The notes under the pieces are model-generated. The model had not been told where the DNA came from and did no database searches. It saw only the letters and a list, made by a program, of their open reading frames with translations. 64,000 bases of DNA from a bacterium. Its GTDB lineage: Bacteria > Vulcanimicrobiota > Xenobia > Xenobiales > JADMJV01. The position numbers were made by a program, and so were the translations under genes. Where the stretch lies: assembly GCA_018780265.1 (NCBI GenBank), contig JADMJV010000017.1, positions 18,202-82,201 on the forward strand, read 5' to 3'. Positions 49,442 to 57,499 of this stretch are shown piece after piece (the first letter of the stretch is position 1; every line of letters starts with the position of its first letter).

Positions 49442-50323
49442 TTATTCGACCGCGTCATCCTCTTCCATTTCCGGTGTGGGATCACTAAAAGCGGGCTTAA
49501 CAGGCACCGCCTGAGTGGGGAACGGCTCAATGCTCTTGGGCAAAATCTCCTTGAGTACGGCTTGAGCAATGAACCAGTGATTCTGCTCCAAAACCATTGT
49601 ATACTCGCCCTGGTAAGCCTTGGCCTTAGGACGCTCCTCGCAAAGCATCTCCACATAGAAAATCTGCGACTCGGCGCTCAGCGTCTGAACGCGGACGACT
49701 CTCATAAAGACTTGATCGAGTCCGGAGTAGCCGCGAGAAAAGGTTCGATAGGGCAGGTCGCGCTTGAAATCAAAGGACAGGTGGTCGTAGGCACGGGCAT
49801 AGTCGCGACGATTGAGCTGCTGAAAAAATCCTTGCAAGGAGATCAACGCATCTCCCGGGCGGGGACCGCTGGCTCCCGGCGGCGGGTGATCGCCCACCTG
49901 AGATCGCTTCATCCAGCCGCTTCCCCCCCCAACCACCTGGACCTCCACCCAATCGTCCTGCTCCTTGAGCAGAGTCAGCGGCGTAGCGCACGGTAGTCTT
50001 TGCACCACAGACTGATTGAGGCCCATTCCTGAATAAAGGGGGCTGTTGTCCTGGTAAACCCAAAAAGCCAGACCGCCGGATGGCGCCGAGGTAGGAGAAT
50101 TCTGCGGCAGTTCGGGCCGGGCATCCGGTGTGGGAGTCTTGCGCGACTGCTCGACGTCGGGTTTGTGCGGTGCCGTAAACTCCTCGGGCGTTTGGCTGGC
50201 TGTAGCCGTGACCGCGCTGGCGGTAGCCTTGGTCCCCTTGGGAGAGAGGGTGATGCCGGCGATAAAACAGATCAAAAAGCAAGGCACGCCGAACAGCAGC
50301 CAGACGCGATTGGATGAGTTCAC
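49442..50323 (-). CDS. Membrane-anchored SH3b-domain protein
   Basis: A 293-residue protein. It has an N-terminal helix (about 7-28), a disordered Thr/Pro/Ser-rich linker (30-85), a bacterial SH3-type domain (about 85-150; SPLYSGMGLNQSVVQRLPCATPL in part, DDWVEVQV, GWMKRSQV) and a C-terminal NTF2-like alpha/beta region (about 165-265, FFQQLNRRDYARAYDHLS, YTMVLEQNHWFIAQ). The acidic C-terminus follows. It faces the envelope side and may bind cell-wall material. GTG 50323 follows GAGGA by 6 bases; first gene of the long PTS operon, divergent from the ankyrin gene. Confidence 0.75.
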   Translation of the reverse strand: MNSSNRVWLLFGVPCFLICFIAGITLSPKGTKATASAVTATASQTPEEFTAPHKPDVEQSRKTPTPDARPELPQNSPTSAPSGGLAFWVYQDNSPLYSGMGLNQSVVQRLPCATPLTLLKEQDDWVEVQVVGGGSGWMKRSQVGDHPPPGASGPRPGDALISLQGFFQQLNRRDYARAYDHLSFDFKRDLPYRTFSRGYSGLDQVFMRVVRVQTLSAESQIFYVEMLCEERPKAKAYQGEYTMVLEQNHWFIAQAVLKEILPKSIEPFPTQAVPVKPAFSDPTPEMEEDDAVE

Positions 50324-50392
50324 GGAGATCCTCTTCTCGACTGGACTCGCCGCTACCGCAGGACCACCTCACCTGGAGGCGAAGCTCGCGTC

Positions 50393-51859
50393 GTGTTTCG
50401 CTGCGATGTTTGGGGACTAAGAGTCGCCCTGGTGGTGTTGGCTCTTCGCTGGGCTGCTCCTGCCCAAAACCTGGACGAGCTCTTTCGGGCCATTCAAGAT
50501 CCCGATCCCCCGCTGGCCCGGCAACTGCTGGAAAAGGAACCATCCCTGGTCAAGTCTCAAGACCGCAAGGGCCATACGGCCCTGTGGAGAGCGGCCTGTA
50601 TGCAACGGGCCGACATGGCCAACTTGCTCGTCTCGCGGGGCGCCGACGTAAACCAGGGCACGACCCGTGGGGCCAGACCGCTGCACGCGGCAGCCAACAA
50701 TGGCAATCAAGAAATCGTGACCCTGCTGCTGGCCAACGGTGCCGACGCCAAGGCCCGCGATGGCGGTGGACGCACCCCTCTGCACTGGGCGGCTCGGGGC
50801 GGTTTTGTGGCGCTGGTCCAACAGTTGCTGGTGGCCCAAAGCCCCCTGGAATATCGCGATGCATACGGCCAAACGGCGCTGCACATGGCCGCCGGAGCCG
50901 GCCGACTGGCCACCGCCGAGCGGCTGCTGCAGAGCAATGCGCAGGTTGAGGCCGTTGACGCGCTGGGGCAAACTCCGTTGCAGGTTTGCCTGGACGGGCG
51001 CCATAACGAGTGGGCCAAAGTGACCACTCTGCTGGTCTCCCGCGGCGCCAACCCCAACCAGGCCACCCTCAATGGCTCCAGGCCCCTGATCTCAGCTTCC
51101 AAAGATGGCTCCAAAGACGCCCAGCAGACGGTGGTCTTCCTGCTCTCCAAAGGGGCCGACCCTCTGGCCGTGGACGGGCGCGAACGCACCGCCCTACATT
51201 GGGCCTGTCAGAGCGGCACTCTGGAAGTAGTCCAAAAATTGCTGGCCGCCGGTATCCCTGTCCAGGGCCAGGATTTCCAGGGACAAACTCCGTTGCACCT
51301 GGCCGCTCAAGCGGGGCGCGCCAACATCGTCGAAGCCCTTCTTAAAAATGGGGCCCAGGTAGATGCCACCGACGAGCGCGGGCGTACTCCTCTGCAACTG
51401 TGTGAGCAAGGCGAATGGGCTCGCATCATCAACCTGCTCGTGGCCGCTGGCGCCAACGTGGATCAGATGGACCGTAGCGGTTCTCGGCCGCTGCACGCGG
51501 CAGCATTTACCGGTTCCCAGGAATTGGTAGCCAGCTTGCTCTCCATGGGAGTGAATGTGCAGGCCCTGGACAATTCGAAGCGCACCCCATTGCATCTGGC
51601 CGCTCAGGGTGGCCACCTTGCGGTGGTCGTACAACTGTTGGCCGCCTCGGCCCCGGTTGACCCTCAAGATTTTCTAGCCCAAACTCCCCTGCATCTGGCC
51701 GCCGAAGCCGGTCAATTTTCCGTGGTCGAGAAATTGCTGCAAAGCGGGGCCCGGCCCGGCGCGACGGACGGTCAGGGCAAAACCCCATTGCAGCTGTGCG
51801 AGAGCGCAAAAAAGGGCCAGTGGGAAAAAGTGAAGGCCTTGCTCCAACCCAAACCGTGA
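50393..51859 (+). CDS. Exported ankyrin-repeat protein
   Basis: A 488-residue protein with a probable signal peptide (residues 1-24, AAPAQ) and about 12 ankyrin repeats of 33 residues filling the rest, with canonical GxTPLHxAA and LLxxGAxV motifs (GRTPLHWAARGG, GQTPLHLAAQAG, SRPLHAAAFTGSQ). Ankyrin arrays are binding scaffolds. The start is GTG 50393; GGAGG lies about 14 bases upstream. The stop overlaps the start of the phytoene/squalene synthase gene in GTGA, placing it first in a four-gene overlapping operon. Confidence 0.9.
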   Translation: MFRCDVWGLRVALVVLALRWAAPAQNLDELFRAIQDPDPPLARQLLEKEPSLVKSQDRKGHTALWRAACMQRADMANLLVSRGADVNQGTTRGARPLHAAANNGNQEIVTLLLANGADAKARDGGGRTPLHWAARGGFVALVQQLLVAQSPLEYRDAYGQTALHMAAGAGRLATAERLLQSNAQVEAVDALGQTPLQVCLDGRHNEWAKVTTLLVSRGANPNQATLNGSRPLISASKDGSKDAQQTVVFLLSKGADPLAVDGRERTALHWACQSGTLEVVQKLLAAGIPVQGQDFQGQTPLHLAAQAGRANIVEALLKNGAQVDATDERGRTPLQLCEQGEWARIINLLVAAGANVDQMDRSGSRPLHAAAFTGSQELVASLLSMGVNVQALDNSKRTPLHLAAQGGHLAVVVQLLAASAPVDPQDFLAQTPLHLAAEAGQFSVVEKLLQSGARPGATDGQGKTPLQLCESAKKGQWEKVKALLQPKP

Positions 51860-52884
51860 CCTCTCAAGAGCTGCTTAAGGCCACCTCACGGGCCTTCTAC
51901 CTGAGTCTGCGAGTGTTGCCGCCGGGAGCCCGCCAGACCATGTCGCTGGCCTACTTGCTGGCTCGGTGCGCGGACAGCGTCAGCGACGGCTTATGGTTGC
52001 CGGCCGACGAGCGCCAGCCCGCTTTAAGCGAATTGATCGCCTGTCTGGGAGACCGCTCCCAACTGGACGCCTGGCGCCACCGGGTAGCCGCCGTCGACCC
52101 CGCCCGGGGAGGGGAAGCAGCCCTGCTCCATCATCTGCCCCAGGCGTTGCTCGAACTGGACCGACTCCCCTCCCCCGACCAGGATCTGGTGGTGGGCATT
52201 GTAACCACGCTGGCCCAGGGCATGACGGTGGACCTGCAACGCTTTCCCCCCGGCCAGCTGGGCTCGGTTTGGGACGCGGCCGAACTGCGCCGCCATTTGT
52301 GGGCAGCCGCCGGCTGCGTGGGCCAATTTTGGACGGCCGTCATACGCCTGCACGAACCCCGCCTGGCCCAGGTTTCAACTCGCTTAGAGCAGCTGGGCAC
52401 GCGGCTGGGCAACGCCCTGCAACTGACCAATGTTCTGCGCGATATTTCCGGAGATCTGGCCGACGGAAGATGCTACCTGCCCGCCCGGCAACTGCTAGAA
52501 ATCGGCCTGAAACCTTCAGACTTGGAAGATCCGGCCACAGAGAAACAGCTCGAGCCCGTTTACAGGCGCTGGCTGGAGGAAGCCTGTGCCGATTTTGCCG
52601 CCTCCCGAGAGTACATGTTGTTGATTCCCTGGACTTGTTGGCGTCTGCGCCTGGCCGCGCTGTGGCCCTGGGCCATGGGGGTGGCCACGCTGGTCAAACT
52701 CGCCGGCGGTGGTTGGCTGCGCCCTGGCAAAATCAAAGTCTCGCGAGGCTGGGTCTATTCCATGATCTTGACCACCACCCCCACCGTCGTGGTGACCCCA
52801 TGGCTGCGCCGCACCCTGGAGCGCCAGTTGAGCCATTTACAACGGGAGGTTTCCCAAGCCGGGGCCCAAAAGGTCGGCCAATGA
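51856..52884 (+). CDS. Squalene/phytoene synthase family protein
   Basis: A 342-residue trans-isoprenyl synthase. The first Asp-rich motif is ARCADSVSD and the second is NVLRDISGDLADGRCYLP, both binding the Mg-diphosphate of the substrate; SRAFYLSLRVLP at the N-terminus and the L-x-x-Y-M-L helix also fit. Members join two C15 or C20 prenyl diphosphates head to head, giving squalene or phytoene; the product cannot be told from sequence. No desaturase lies nearby. GTG 51856 overlaps the ankyrin stop, and the end overlaps the MBL gene in ATGA. Confidence 0.88.
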   Translation: MTSQELLKATSRAFYLSLRVLPPGARQTMSLAYLLARCADSVSDGLWLPADERQPALSELIACLGDRSQLDAWRHRVAAVDPARGGEAALLHHLPQALLELDRLPSPDQDLVVGIVTTLAQGMTVDLQRFPPGQLGSVWDAAELRRHLWAAAGCVGQFWTAVIRLHEPRLAQVSTRLEQLGTRLGNALQLTNVLRDISGDLADGRCYLPARQLLEIGLKPSDLEDPATEKQLEPVYRRWLEEACADFAASREYMLLIPWTCWRLRLAALWPWAMGVATLVKLAGGGWLRPGKIKVSRGWVYSMILTTTPTVVVTPWLRRTLERQLSHLQREVSQAGAQKVGQ

Positions 52885-53762
52885 GCATCCAAGTCCTAGA
52901 TCTGCAATTTCAAGGTCGAACCCAGTGTGTAGCCGCCTTCCTGGTGAGCACGGCCGATCGACCCATCCTGGTCGAATGCGGACCAGCGTCGTGTCGACCT
53001 CAACTACTCCTGGAACTCTCCCAACACGGAGTCAAACCCAGCGATCTGCAGGCCCTGCTGGTTACTCACATCCACCTGGATCACGCCGGCGACGCCGGTT
53101 GGTGGGCCCAACAGGGTGTGCCGGTGGTGGTTCATCCCCTGGGCGCCCCCCACCTGATCGACCCCAGTAAGCTGCTGGCCAGCGCCACCCGTATCTATGG
53201 AGAAAACATGGAACGCCTGTGGGGAGACATCGTTCCGTGCCCCCAGGACAAAGTGATTGTGGCTCGATTGGACTCGCCCCTGCCCCTGAGTGGCCTGGAA
53301 ATCGTGGCCTGGGACAGTCCCGGTCACGCCCGACATCATCTGGCCTACCAAATCGGCAGCGACCTGCTGGCCGGCGACGTGGCCGGGGTGCGCCTGCCCC
53401 CTGGCGAAACGTCCTTTCTGTCCGTCCCCGCGCCGCCCCCCGAGTTTGAGCGCGAAGTCTGGCTGGCCACTCTCGACAAGTTGGAAAAACTGCCTGTGGA
53501 TCGGCTCTACCTGACCCACTTCGGGCCGGTTCAGTCGGTAGCGGCTCACTGGGCCCTGCTGCGCCAGCGGATCAACGAGGTGACCGACTTTGTCGGACAA
53601 CGCCTGACGTCGATGGATCGGGAGGCCCTGATCGAAGCCTATGCAGCCTGGCAAAGGCCCCAGTTTGCCGACCAGCAGAGCTATGACCGCTACGAACAGG
53701 CCAACCCCCTTTTTATGTCCATAGACGGCCTGCTGCGCTACTGGAAGCGACGCTCGGCGTGA
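52881..53762 (+). CDS. Metallo-beta-lactamase-fold hydrolase
   Basis: A 293-residue cytosolic MBL-fold protein. The metal-binding HIHLDHAGDAG motif is intact, with later His in GHARHHLAYQ, Asp in LLAGDVAG and THFGPVQ. The arrangement resembles glyoxalase-II or lactonase-like enzymes. It starts at ATG 52881, overlapping the prenyl synthase stop; the much longer open frame that begins at 51966 runs out of frame through that gene and is not real. Substrate unknown. Confidence 0.9.
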   Translation: MSIQVLDLQFQGRTQCVAAFLVSTADRPILVECGPASCRPQLLLELSQHGVKPSDLQALLVTHIHLDHAGDAGWWAQQGVPVVVHPLGAPHLIDPSKLLASATRIYGENMERLWGDIVPCPQDKVIVARLDSPLPLSGLEIVAWDSPGHARHHLAYQIGSDLLAGDVAGVRLPPGETSFLSVPAPPPEFEREVWLATLDKLEKLPVDRLYLTHFGPVQSVAAHWALLRQRINEVTDFVGQRLTSMDREALIEAYAAWQRPQFADQQSYDRYEQANPLFMSIDGLLRYWKRRSA

Positions 53763-54808
53763 GGGCTCTACTGCTACTCTTGCTGATCTCGGGCGTGGCC
53801 TGGGCTGATCGTGTCGACAAGCTAAAAAAACAGATCCACCAGATTATTGCTCGCTCCGAGGTGGGCAGTTGCGCCGTTTCCATCGTTCACACGCCCAGCG
53901 GCGAGCGGGTGGAAGTGCAGGCCGACGAGCCCTTTGCCCTGGCCAGTGTCTTCAAAGTTCCGGTGATGATCGAACTGGCCCGTCAAATTCAAACCCAGCA
54001 AAGTCCCCTCAAACTGAGCACCAAGCTGACCGTGCAAGCCAGTGACAAATGCATCGGCAGCGGCTCCCTGCAACGCAAACCGGTGGGCAGCCAGTTCAGC
54101 CTGCAACAATTGGTGGAGTGGATGGAGACGCGCAGCGACAACACGGCCACCGATATGATCTTCCGTCGCATCGGTCTGGACAGCGTAGACCGCTGGATGA
54201 AGAGCATCGGCTGCGCTTCCAGTCAAATATTCTTGACCAACCGGGCCGCCTGGCTGATCAGCCTGGGGCAGAGCAGCGATTTCCGGAGCCTGAAACCCAA
54301 ACAGATCGCGGCCAAATGGAGCAAGCTCGACCCTCCCGCCCGGGTAGCCGCAGCCCAACGCGCCGAGAAGGAGAATGTCACCCTCAGTCTCAAGGAATTT
54401 CAGCGCCTGGAAGACGTTTCGGCCTCCCTCAACACCCCCTCGGAGAACGTGGTGGTGGCCGTGGCCGTGGACAACAAAGCCTCAGCCCACGACCTGGGCG
54501 TGGTGCTGGAAAAGCTCTATAAGGGTCAGCTGCTCAACCCGCAATGGACCGATTTCTGCCTGGGCGTACTGGGTCGCCAGACCTTCAACACCCGCATCCC
54601 TCGCCATCTGCCCAAAGAACTCACCATTTATCACAAAACCGGTACCATTGCCGGCGTGGTGAACGACATCGGAGTGATCGAGTTGGGTCCCGACAGCGGC
54701 CTGGTGGTGGTGGTGCTGGTCCAGCAGGTGGAGGAAGGCGACGAGGGTAGAGCCGAAAGTTTAATTGCCGAAATCGCCCGGGCCGCCTACAAGGCCTACG
54801 CCAACTGA
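53759..54808 (+). CDS. Class A beta-lactamase-like serine hydrolase
   Basis: A 349-residue exported protein with a signal peptide (1-16) and the penicillin-recognising fold. SxxK is Ser63-Val-Phe-Lys66, SDN is residues 126-128 and KTG is 293-295, all in order. The omega-loop Glu of class A enzymes (ExxLN, expected about 36 residues after SDN) is not seen: the region reads LTNRAAWLI. It also has about 70 extra residues before KTG. Antibiotic hydrolysis is therefore doubtful; a peptidoglycan or ester substrate is possible. The GTG start overlaps the MBL stop; last gene of the ankyrin operon. Confidence 0.85.
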   Translation: MRALLLLLLISGVAWADRVDKLKKQIHQIIARSEVGSCAVSIVHTPSGERVEVQADEPFALASVFKVPVMIELARQIQTQQSPLKLSTKLTVQASDKCIGSGSLQRKPVGSQFSLQQLVEWMETRSDNTATDMIFRRIGLDSVDRWMKSIGCASSQIFLTNRAAWLISLGQSSDFRSLKPKQIAAKWSKLDPPARVAAAQRAEKENVTLSLKEFQRLEDVSASLNTPSENVVVAVAVDNKASAHDLGVVLEKLYKGQLLNPQWTDFCLGVLGRQTFNTRIPRHLPKELTIYHKTGTIAGVVNDIGVIELGPDSGLVVVVLVQQVEEGDEGRAESLIAEIARAAYKAYAN

Positions 54809-55133
54809 AACACGGAGGCGCTGGAGTGGTGACCCTTCAAGGGGACGGTCCGATCGCAATCAGTGCGCGTACGAGGATGTTTTTCATGACAGAAGTCCAT
54901 TCAAGAGGTTTGCCGAGATTAGCACAATGTCATACGCGGCGCTTCGTCCACTCGGACGACTTCGTCTTCAGCCATCGGACGGTCGGATAAGGTCGGTATC
55001 TGGGCCGCCTGCTGCAACAGCCTTTCCTGGGGCGTCGCCTGCTCCAGACGAACTTGACCGCCGGCACGCGCTTCAGTATCAACTTCTATCTGACCAACTT
55101 GACCAACCTTTGATTCGGGCCTAGAATCGAAGG
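54809..55133 (+). other. Intergenic stretch, possible decayed small ORF
   Basis: These 325 bases separate the beta-lactamase-like gene from the toxin-antitoxin pair. One plus-strand frame from ATG 54877 runs 38 codons to a TAA at 54988 and then continues open for about 40 codons (GTRFSINFYLTNLTNL at its end) to a TGA near 55110. A single stop within an otherwise continuous frame could mark a decayed gene, but the sequence matches no family I know and could be chance. The promoter of the antitoxin gene presumably lies here. Confidence 0.25.
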
Positions 55134-55361
55134 ATGAAGACCGTGAATGTTTATGAGGCCAAGGCGAAATTGTCTCAACTGCTCCAATGGGTTCAGGAGG
55201 GTGAGGACGTCATTATTTCAAAAGCGGGTAGACCCGTTGCTCGACTGATCCCCTTTCATCAACCCTCGCCCAGAGTAGCGGGAAGACTGCAAGGCCAGGG
55301 AGTAGTTTCCGGCGAGTTTTTTGACCCTCTTCCAGACGATTTGCAGGCATTCTTTTGTTGA
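55134..55361 (+). CDS. Phd/YefM-family antitoxin
   Basis: A 75-residue protein with the Phd/YefM N-terminal DNA-binding fold: VNVYEAKAKLSQLLQWV, GEDVIISKAGRPVARLIP. The C-terminal tail (LPDDLQAFF) is the toxin-neutralising segment. Its stop overlaps the toxin start in TTGA, the standard order of a type II toxin-antitoxin operon, which usually represses itself through the antitoxin. Confidence 0.92.
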   Translation: MKTVNVYEAKAKLSQLLQWVQEGEDVIISKAGRPVARLIPFHQPSPRVAGRLQGQGVVSGEFFDPLPDDLQAFFC

Positions 55362-55744
55362 GCTACATCCTGGATACACACATCTGGCTTTGGTGGACCT
55401 TGGAGCCACATCTGTTGACGCGCAAGGCCACCGAGACCATCTCGGACCCCCGCAACCAGATCTATCTATCGGTAGTATCGACCTGGGAGGCGACAATCAA
55501 GGCCTCCCTGGGAAGATTGAGCCTACCAGGAGGCCCCCGCCAATTTGTCCAGCAATCCATAAGTCAGGATGGCTTTACCGTTTTGCCCATTATGCCGGAA
55601 CACAGCATCGGCATATTTGACCTCCCACTGCTGCATAAAGACCCCTTTGACCGACTGCTTGTTGCTCAGGCGATTTCCGAGAGGGCGGTCTTGATCACGG
55701 AGGATCCGCTCATTCGTCAGTACGGTGTAGCGACGCTAGATTAG
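55358..55744 (+). CDS. PIN-domain toxin (VapC-type ribonuclease)
   Basis: A 128-residue PIN nuclease. Acidic metal ligands are in place: Asp6 in YILDTHIWLWW, Glu in TWEATIKASLGRL, Asp in HKDPFDRLLVAQA and the closing ITEDPLIRQY. The LDTHIWLWW and PLLHKDPFDRLLVAQA segments are typical of VapC toxins paired with Phd-like antitoxins. Such toxins cut tRNA or rRNA. The TTG at 55358 overlaps the antitoxin stop; a TTG one codon earlier is also possible. Confidence 0.9.
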   Translation: MSYILDTHIWLWWTLEPHLLTRKATETISDPRNQIYLSVVSTWEATIKASLGRLSLPGGPRQFVQQSISQDGFTVLPIMPEHSIGIFDLPLLHKDPFDRLLVAQAISERAVLITEDPLIRQYGVATLD

Positions 55745-55757
55745 ACATTATCGGGCA

Positions 55758-55786
55758 GGGAACCCATACGCCTGATGGGCGTCCCC
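55758..55786. terminator. Candidate hairpin terminator between the toxin and the Cys-cluster gene
   Basis: CCCAT (55763-55767) pairs with ATGGG (55775-55779) across a 7-base loop, and GGGA (55758-55761) pairs with TCCC (55782-55785) beyond a small bulge. It lies between the ends of two convergent genes and is followed by a pyrimidine-rich stretch. Moderate support only. Confidence 0.4.
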
Positions 55787-55798
55787 TTCCTCATCCGT

Positions 55799-56800
55799 TC
55801 ACCCGAACTGCAGCAGGGTGGCGGCCAGGGTCTCTTCCAACGGACCCAGGTCCTCGCTGTGGGCCAGCCACTCACCCTCTACCAGGTCGAGCGCCGCCCC
55901 TAAATCCTGGAAAGAATTGGCGTAATAGTGAAGCAGTCTCTCCCCCACCAGCACCAGCAGCAGCCGGCCCAAGAAACTGCGCCCCAGCCACAGCGACTTT
56001 CGCTCCAAGACGTGGCCTAAGTAACGTGCAAACGTCTCACCGGGTGTGACCCGAAAAGGCTCTGCCACGGCGCTAACGGGGCCGCGGCGGGGACTGACAT
56101 AGGCGCACTCTTCATTGAGCGCTTCTGCGATGGAGGCATCTCCTTCCAGCCAGGCCACTGCCGAAGCGCTGGACTGCTCGAGCAGGGCCAGAAAACTGTT
56201 CAGGTCGAGCAACAAGTCCAACAAGGGCTGCAGGCGAGCATAGACGGCGGCGGCCAGCGACTGGCCGGACTGCAAGCACTCACGCCAATCCTGTTCCCAC
56301 TGCATGTAGGTGGACCAGGTCAGGGAACGTCGCCCCACCGGGGCCGGGTCAAATCCGACCTTGGGGTAGTTTCCACTGGCCAGCAATTGGGACAGGTCGT
56401 GCTGATGCTCCGACCACTCTACCCCGTGGTCGCGCTGGACCGCGGCGCAGCGAAAGGAGAGCCCCACCTGCACTCCCTCTGGCGTTTCCACCAGGAAGAA
56501 AGGAAACTGACGACAGGCACGAGGCTTACTCTGCCAACCCGTGCTGGCATGCAGGCCACACAAATGCTGGTCCTGCAAAAAAAAACACCGCCCCTGCTGA
56601 TCAAACCCAAGGCGATGCAGACCTCCCTCCTCCACCTCTAGATAGCTCTGACCGGCCACTTCCAGCCGCAGGGCCAGAGGATGCTGGCGCAGCGAATCGA
56701 GCAGGCTCGGTTCCACCCATATCCGCCACTGGCCGCAACTTTTGCCGCACTGAATGCAGGCATAGCGTTGCTGAGGAAAGACGAAGGGGGGCATGGCCAT
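55799..56800 (-). CDS. YkgJ/FliB-like cysteine-cluster protein
   Basis: A 333-residue protein. The N-terminal third has the zinc/iron-binding pattern of the YkgJ family and of FliB-type lysine-N-methylases: YACIQCGKSCGQW, CFFLQDQHLCGLH, KPRACRQFP and FRCAAV. The C-terminal two thirds are helical with no recognised domain. It may bind a metal cluster; methylase activity is speculation. It is convergent with the toxin gene and divergent from the Uma2 gene. Confidence 0.75.
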   Translation of the reverse strand: MAMPPFVFPQQRYACIQCGKSCGQWRIWVEPSLLDSLRQHPLALRLEVAGQSYLEVEEGGLHRLGFDQQGRCFFLQDQHLCGLHASTGWQSKPRACRQFPFFLVETPEGVQVGLSFRCAAVQRDHGVEWSEHQHDLSQLLASGNYPKVGFDPAPVGRRSLTWSTYMQWEQDWRECLQSGQSLAAAVYARLQPLLDLLLDLNSFLALLEQSSASAVAWLEGDASIAEALNEECAYVSPRRGPVSAVAEPFRVTPGETFARYLGHVLERKSLWLGRSFLGRLLLVLVGERLLHYYANSFQDLGAALDLVEGEWLAHSEDLGPLEETLAATLLQFG

Positions 56801-56891
56801 GGGTTCCAGGGGGGGGCTGACGCTTCCCCCTTAGCATGGGCTCAAACGTCCACCGAGAGGCATGTCCCGAGGAATTCTCGAAATCCACAGT

Positions 56892-57494
56892 ATGGATGCT
56901 CCGCTGCCGCACTACACCTATACCGACCTGGAAAAATTCGATCCCAACAAGCGCTGGGAACTGATCGACGGCATTCCCTACGCCATGTCCAGCCCAACGT
57001 TGGCCCACCAACTACTGGTCGGAGAACTGTACCTGGCCCTCCGGCAACACTTCAAGAAGGGGCCGTGCAAAGTGATCCTGGCCCCCTTCGACGTCAAGAT
57101 CTCCGACCACAACGTTGTCCAGCCAGACCTGCTGGTCAGCTGCACCGACCGTCTCCAATTTCACTACCATGAAGGGGCTCCCGAACTGGCCATCGAGGTG
57201 CTCTCCCAATCCACTCTGCGCCATGATCGGGTCCGCAAACTCAATCTTTATGCACGTTCCGGGGTTCAAGAATACTGGATGGTCACCCCCCACCCCCTGC
57301 TGATCGAAGTGCTCGGCAACACCGGCGAAGGCTTCCTGGTGCGCGGTTCCTTCACTCAGGACGACAAGCTCCGTAGCTTCGTCTTTCCCGAACTAACCAT
57401 CGATCTGGCCCAACTGCTGGCCGCCCTGCCCCCGCAACCGCCCATCGAAGGCGAAGTGCGCGAAACCGCCCCCGTCTACGCCACCACCCCCTGA
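56892..57494 (+). CDS. Uma2/DUF820 family protein (restriction-endonuclease-like fold)
   Basis: A 200-residue protein. ELIDGIPYAMSSP, the core QPDLLVSC and PELAIEVLSQS, and RKLNLYARSGVQEYWMV give the D...E-x-x pattern of the PD-(D/E)xK-like Uma2 family. These proteins are abundant in cyanobacteria and other environmental bacteria; their role is unknown, possibly nuclease or mobile. I chose ATG 56892 because family homology begins there; ATG 56862 would add 10 residues. It ends 5 bases from the end of the convergent radical SAM gene. Confidence 0.88.
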   Translation: MDAPLPHYTYTDLEKFDPNKRWELIDGIPYAMSSPTLAHQLLVGELYLALRQHFKKGPCKVILAPFDVKISDHNVVQPDLLVSCTDRLQFHYHEGAPELAIEVLSQSTLRHDRVRKLNLYARSGVQEYWMVTPHPLLIEVLGNTGEGFLVRGSFTQDDKLRSFVFPELTIDLAQLLAALPPQPPIEGEVRETAPVYATTP

Positions 57495-57499
57495 GCCCT

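Noticed and set aside
51966..53762. A 598-codon frame whose end matches the MBL hydrolase
   Set aside because: Its first 305 codons run out of frame through the prenyl synthase gene and are basic and low in structure; the real MBL gene starts at 52881 with an ATGA overlap.
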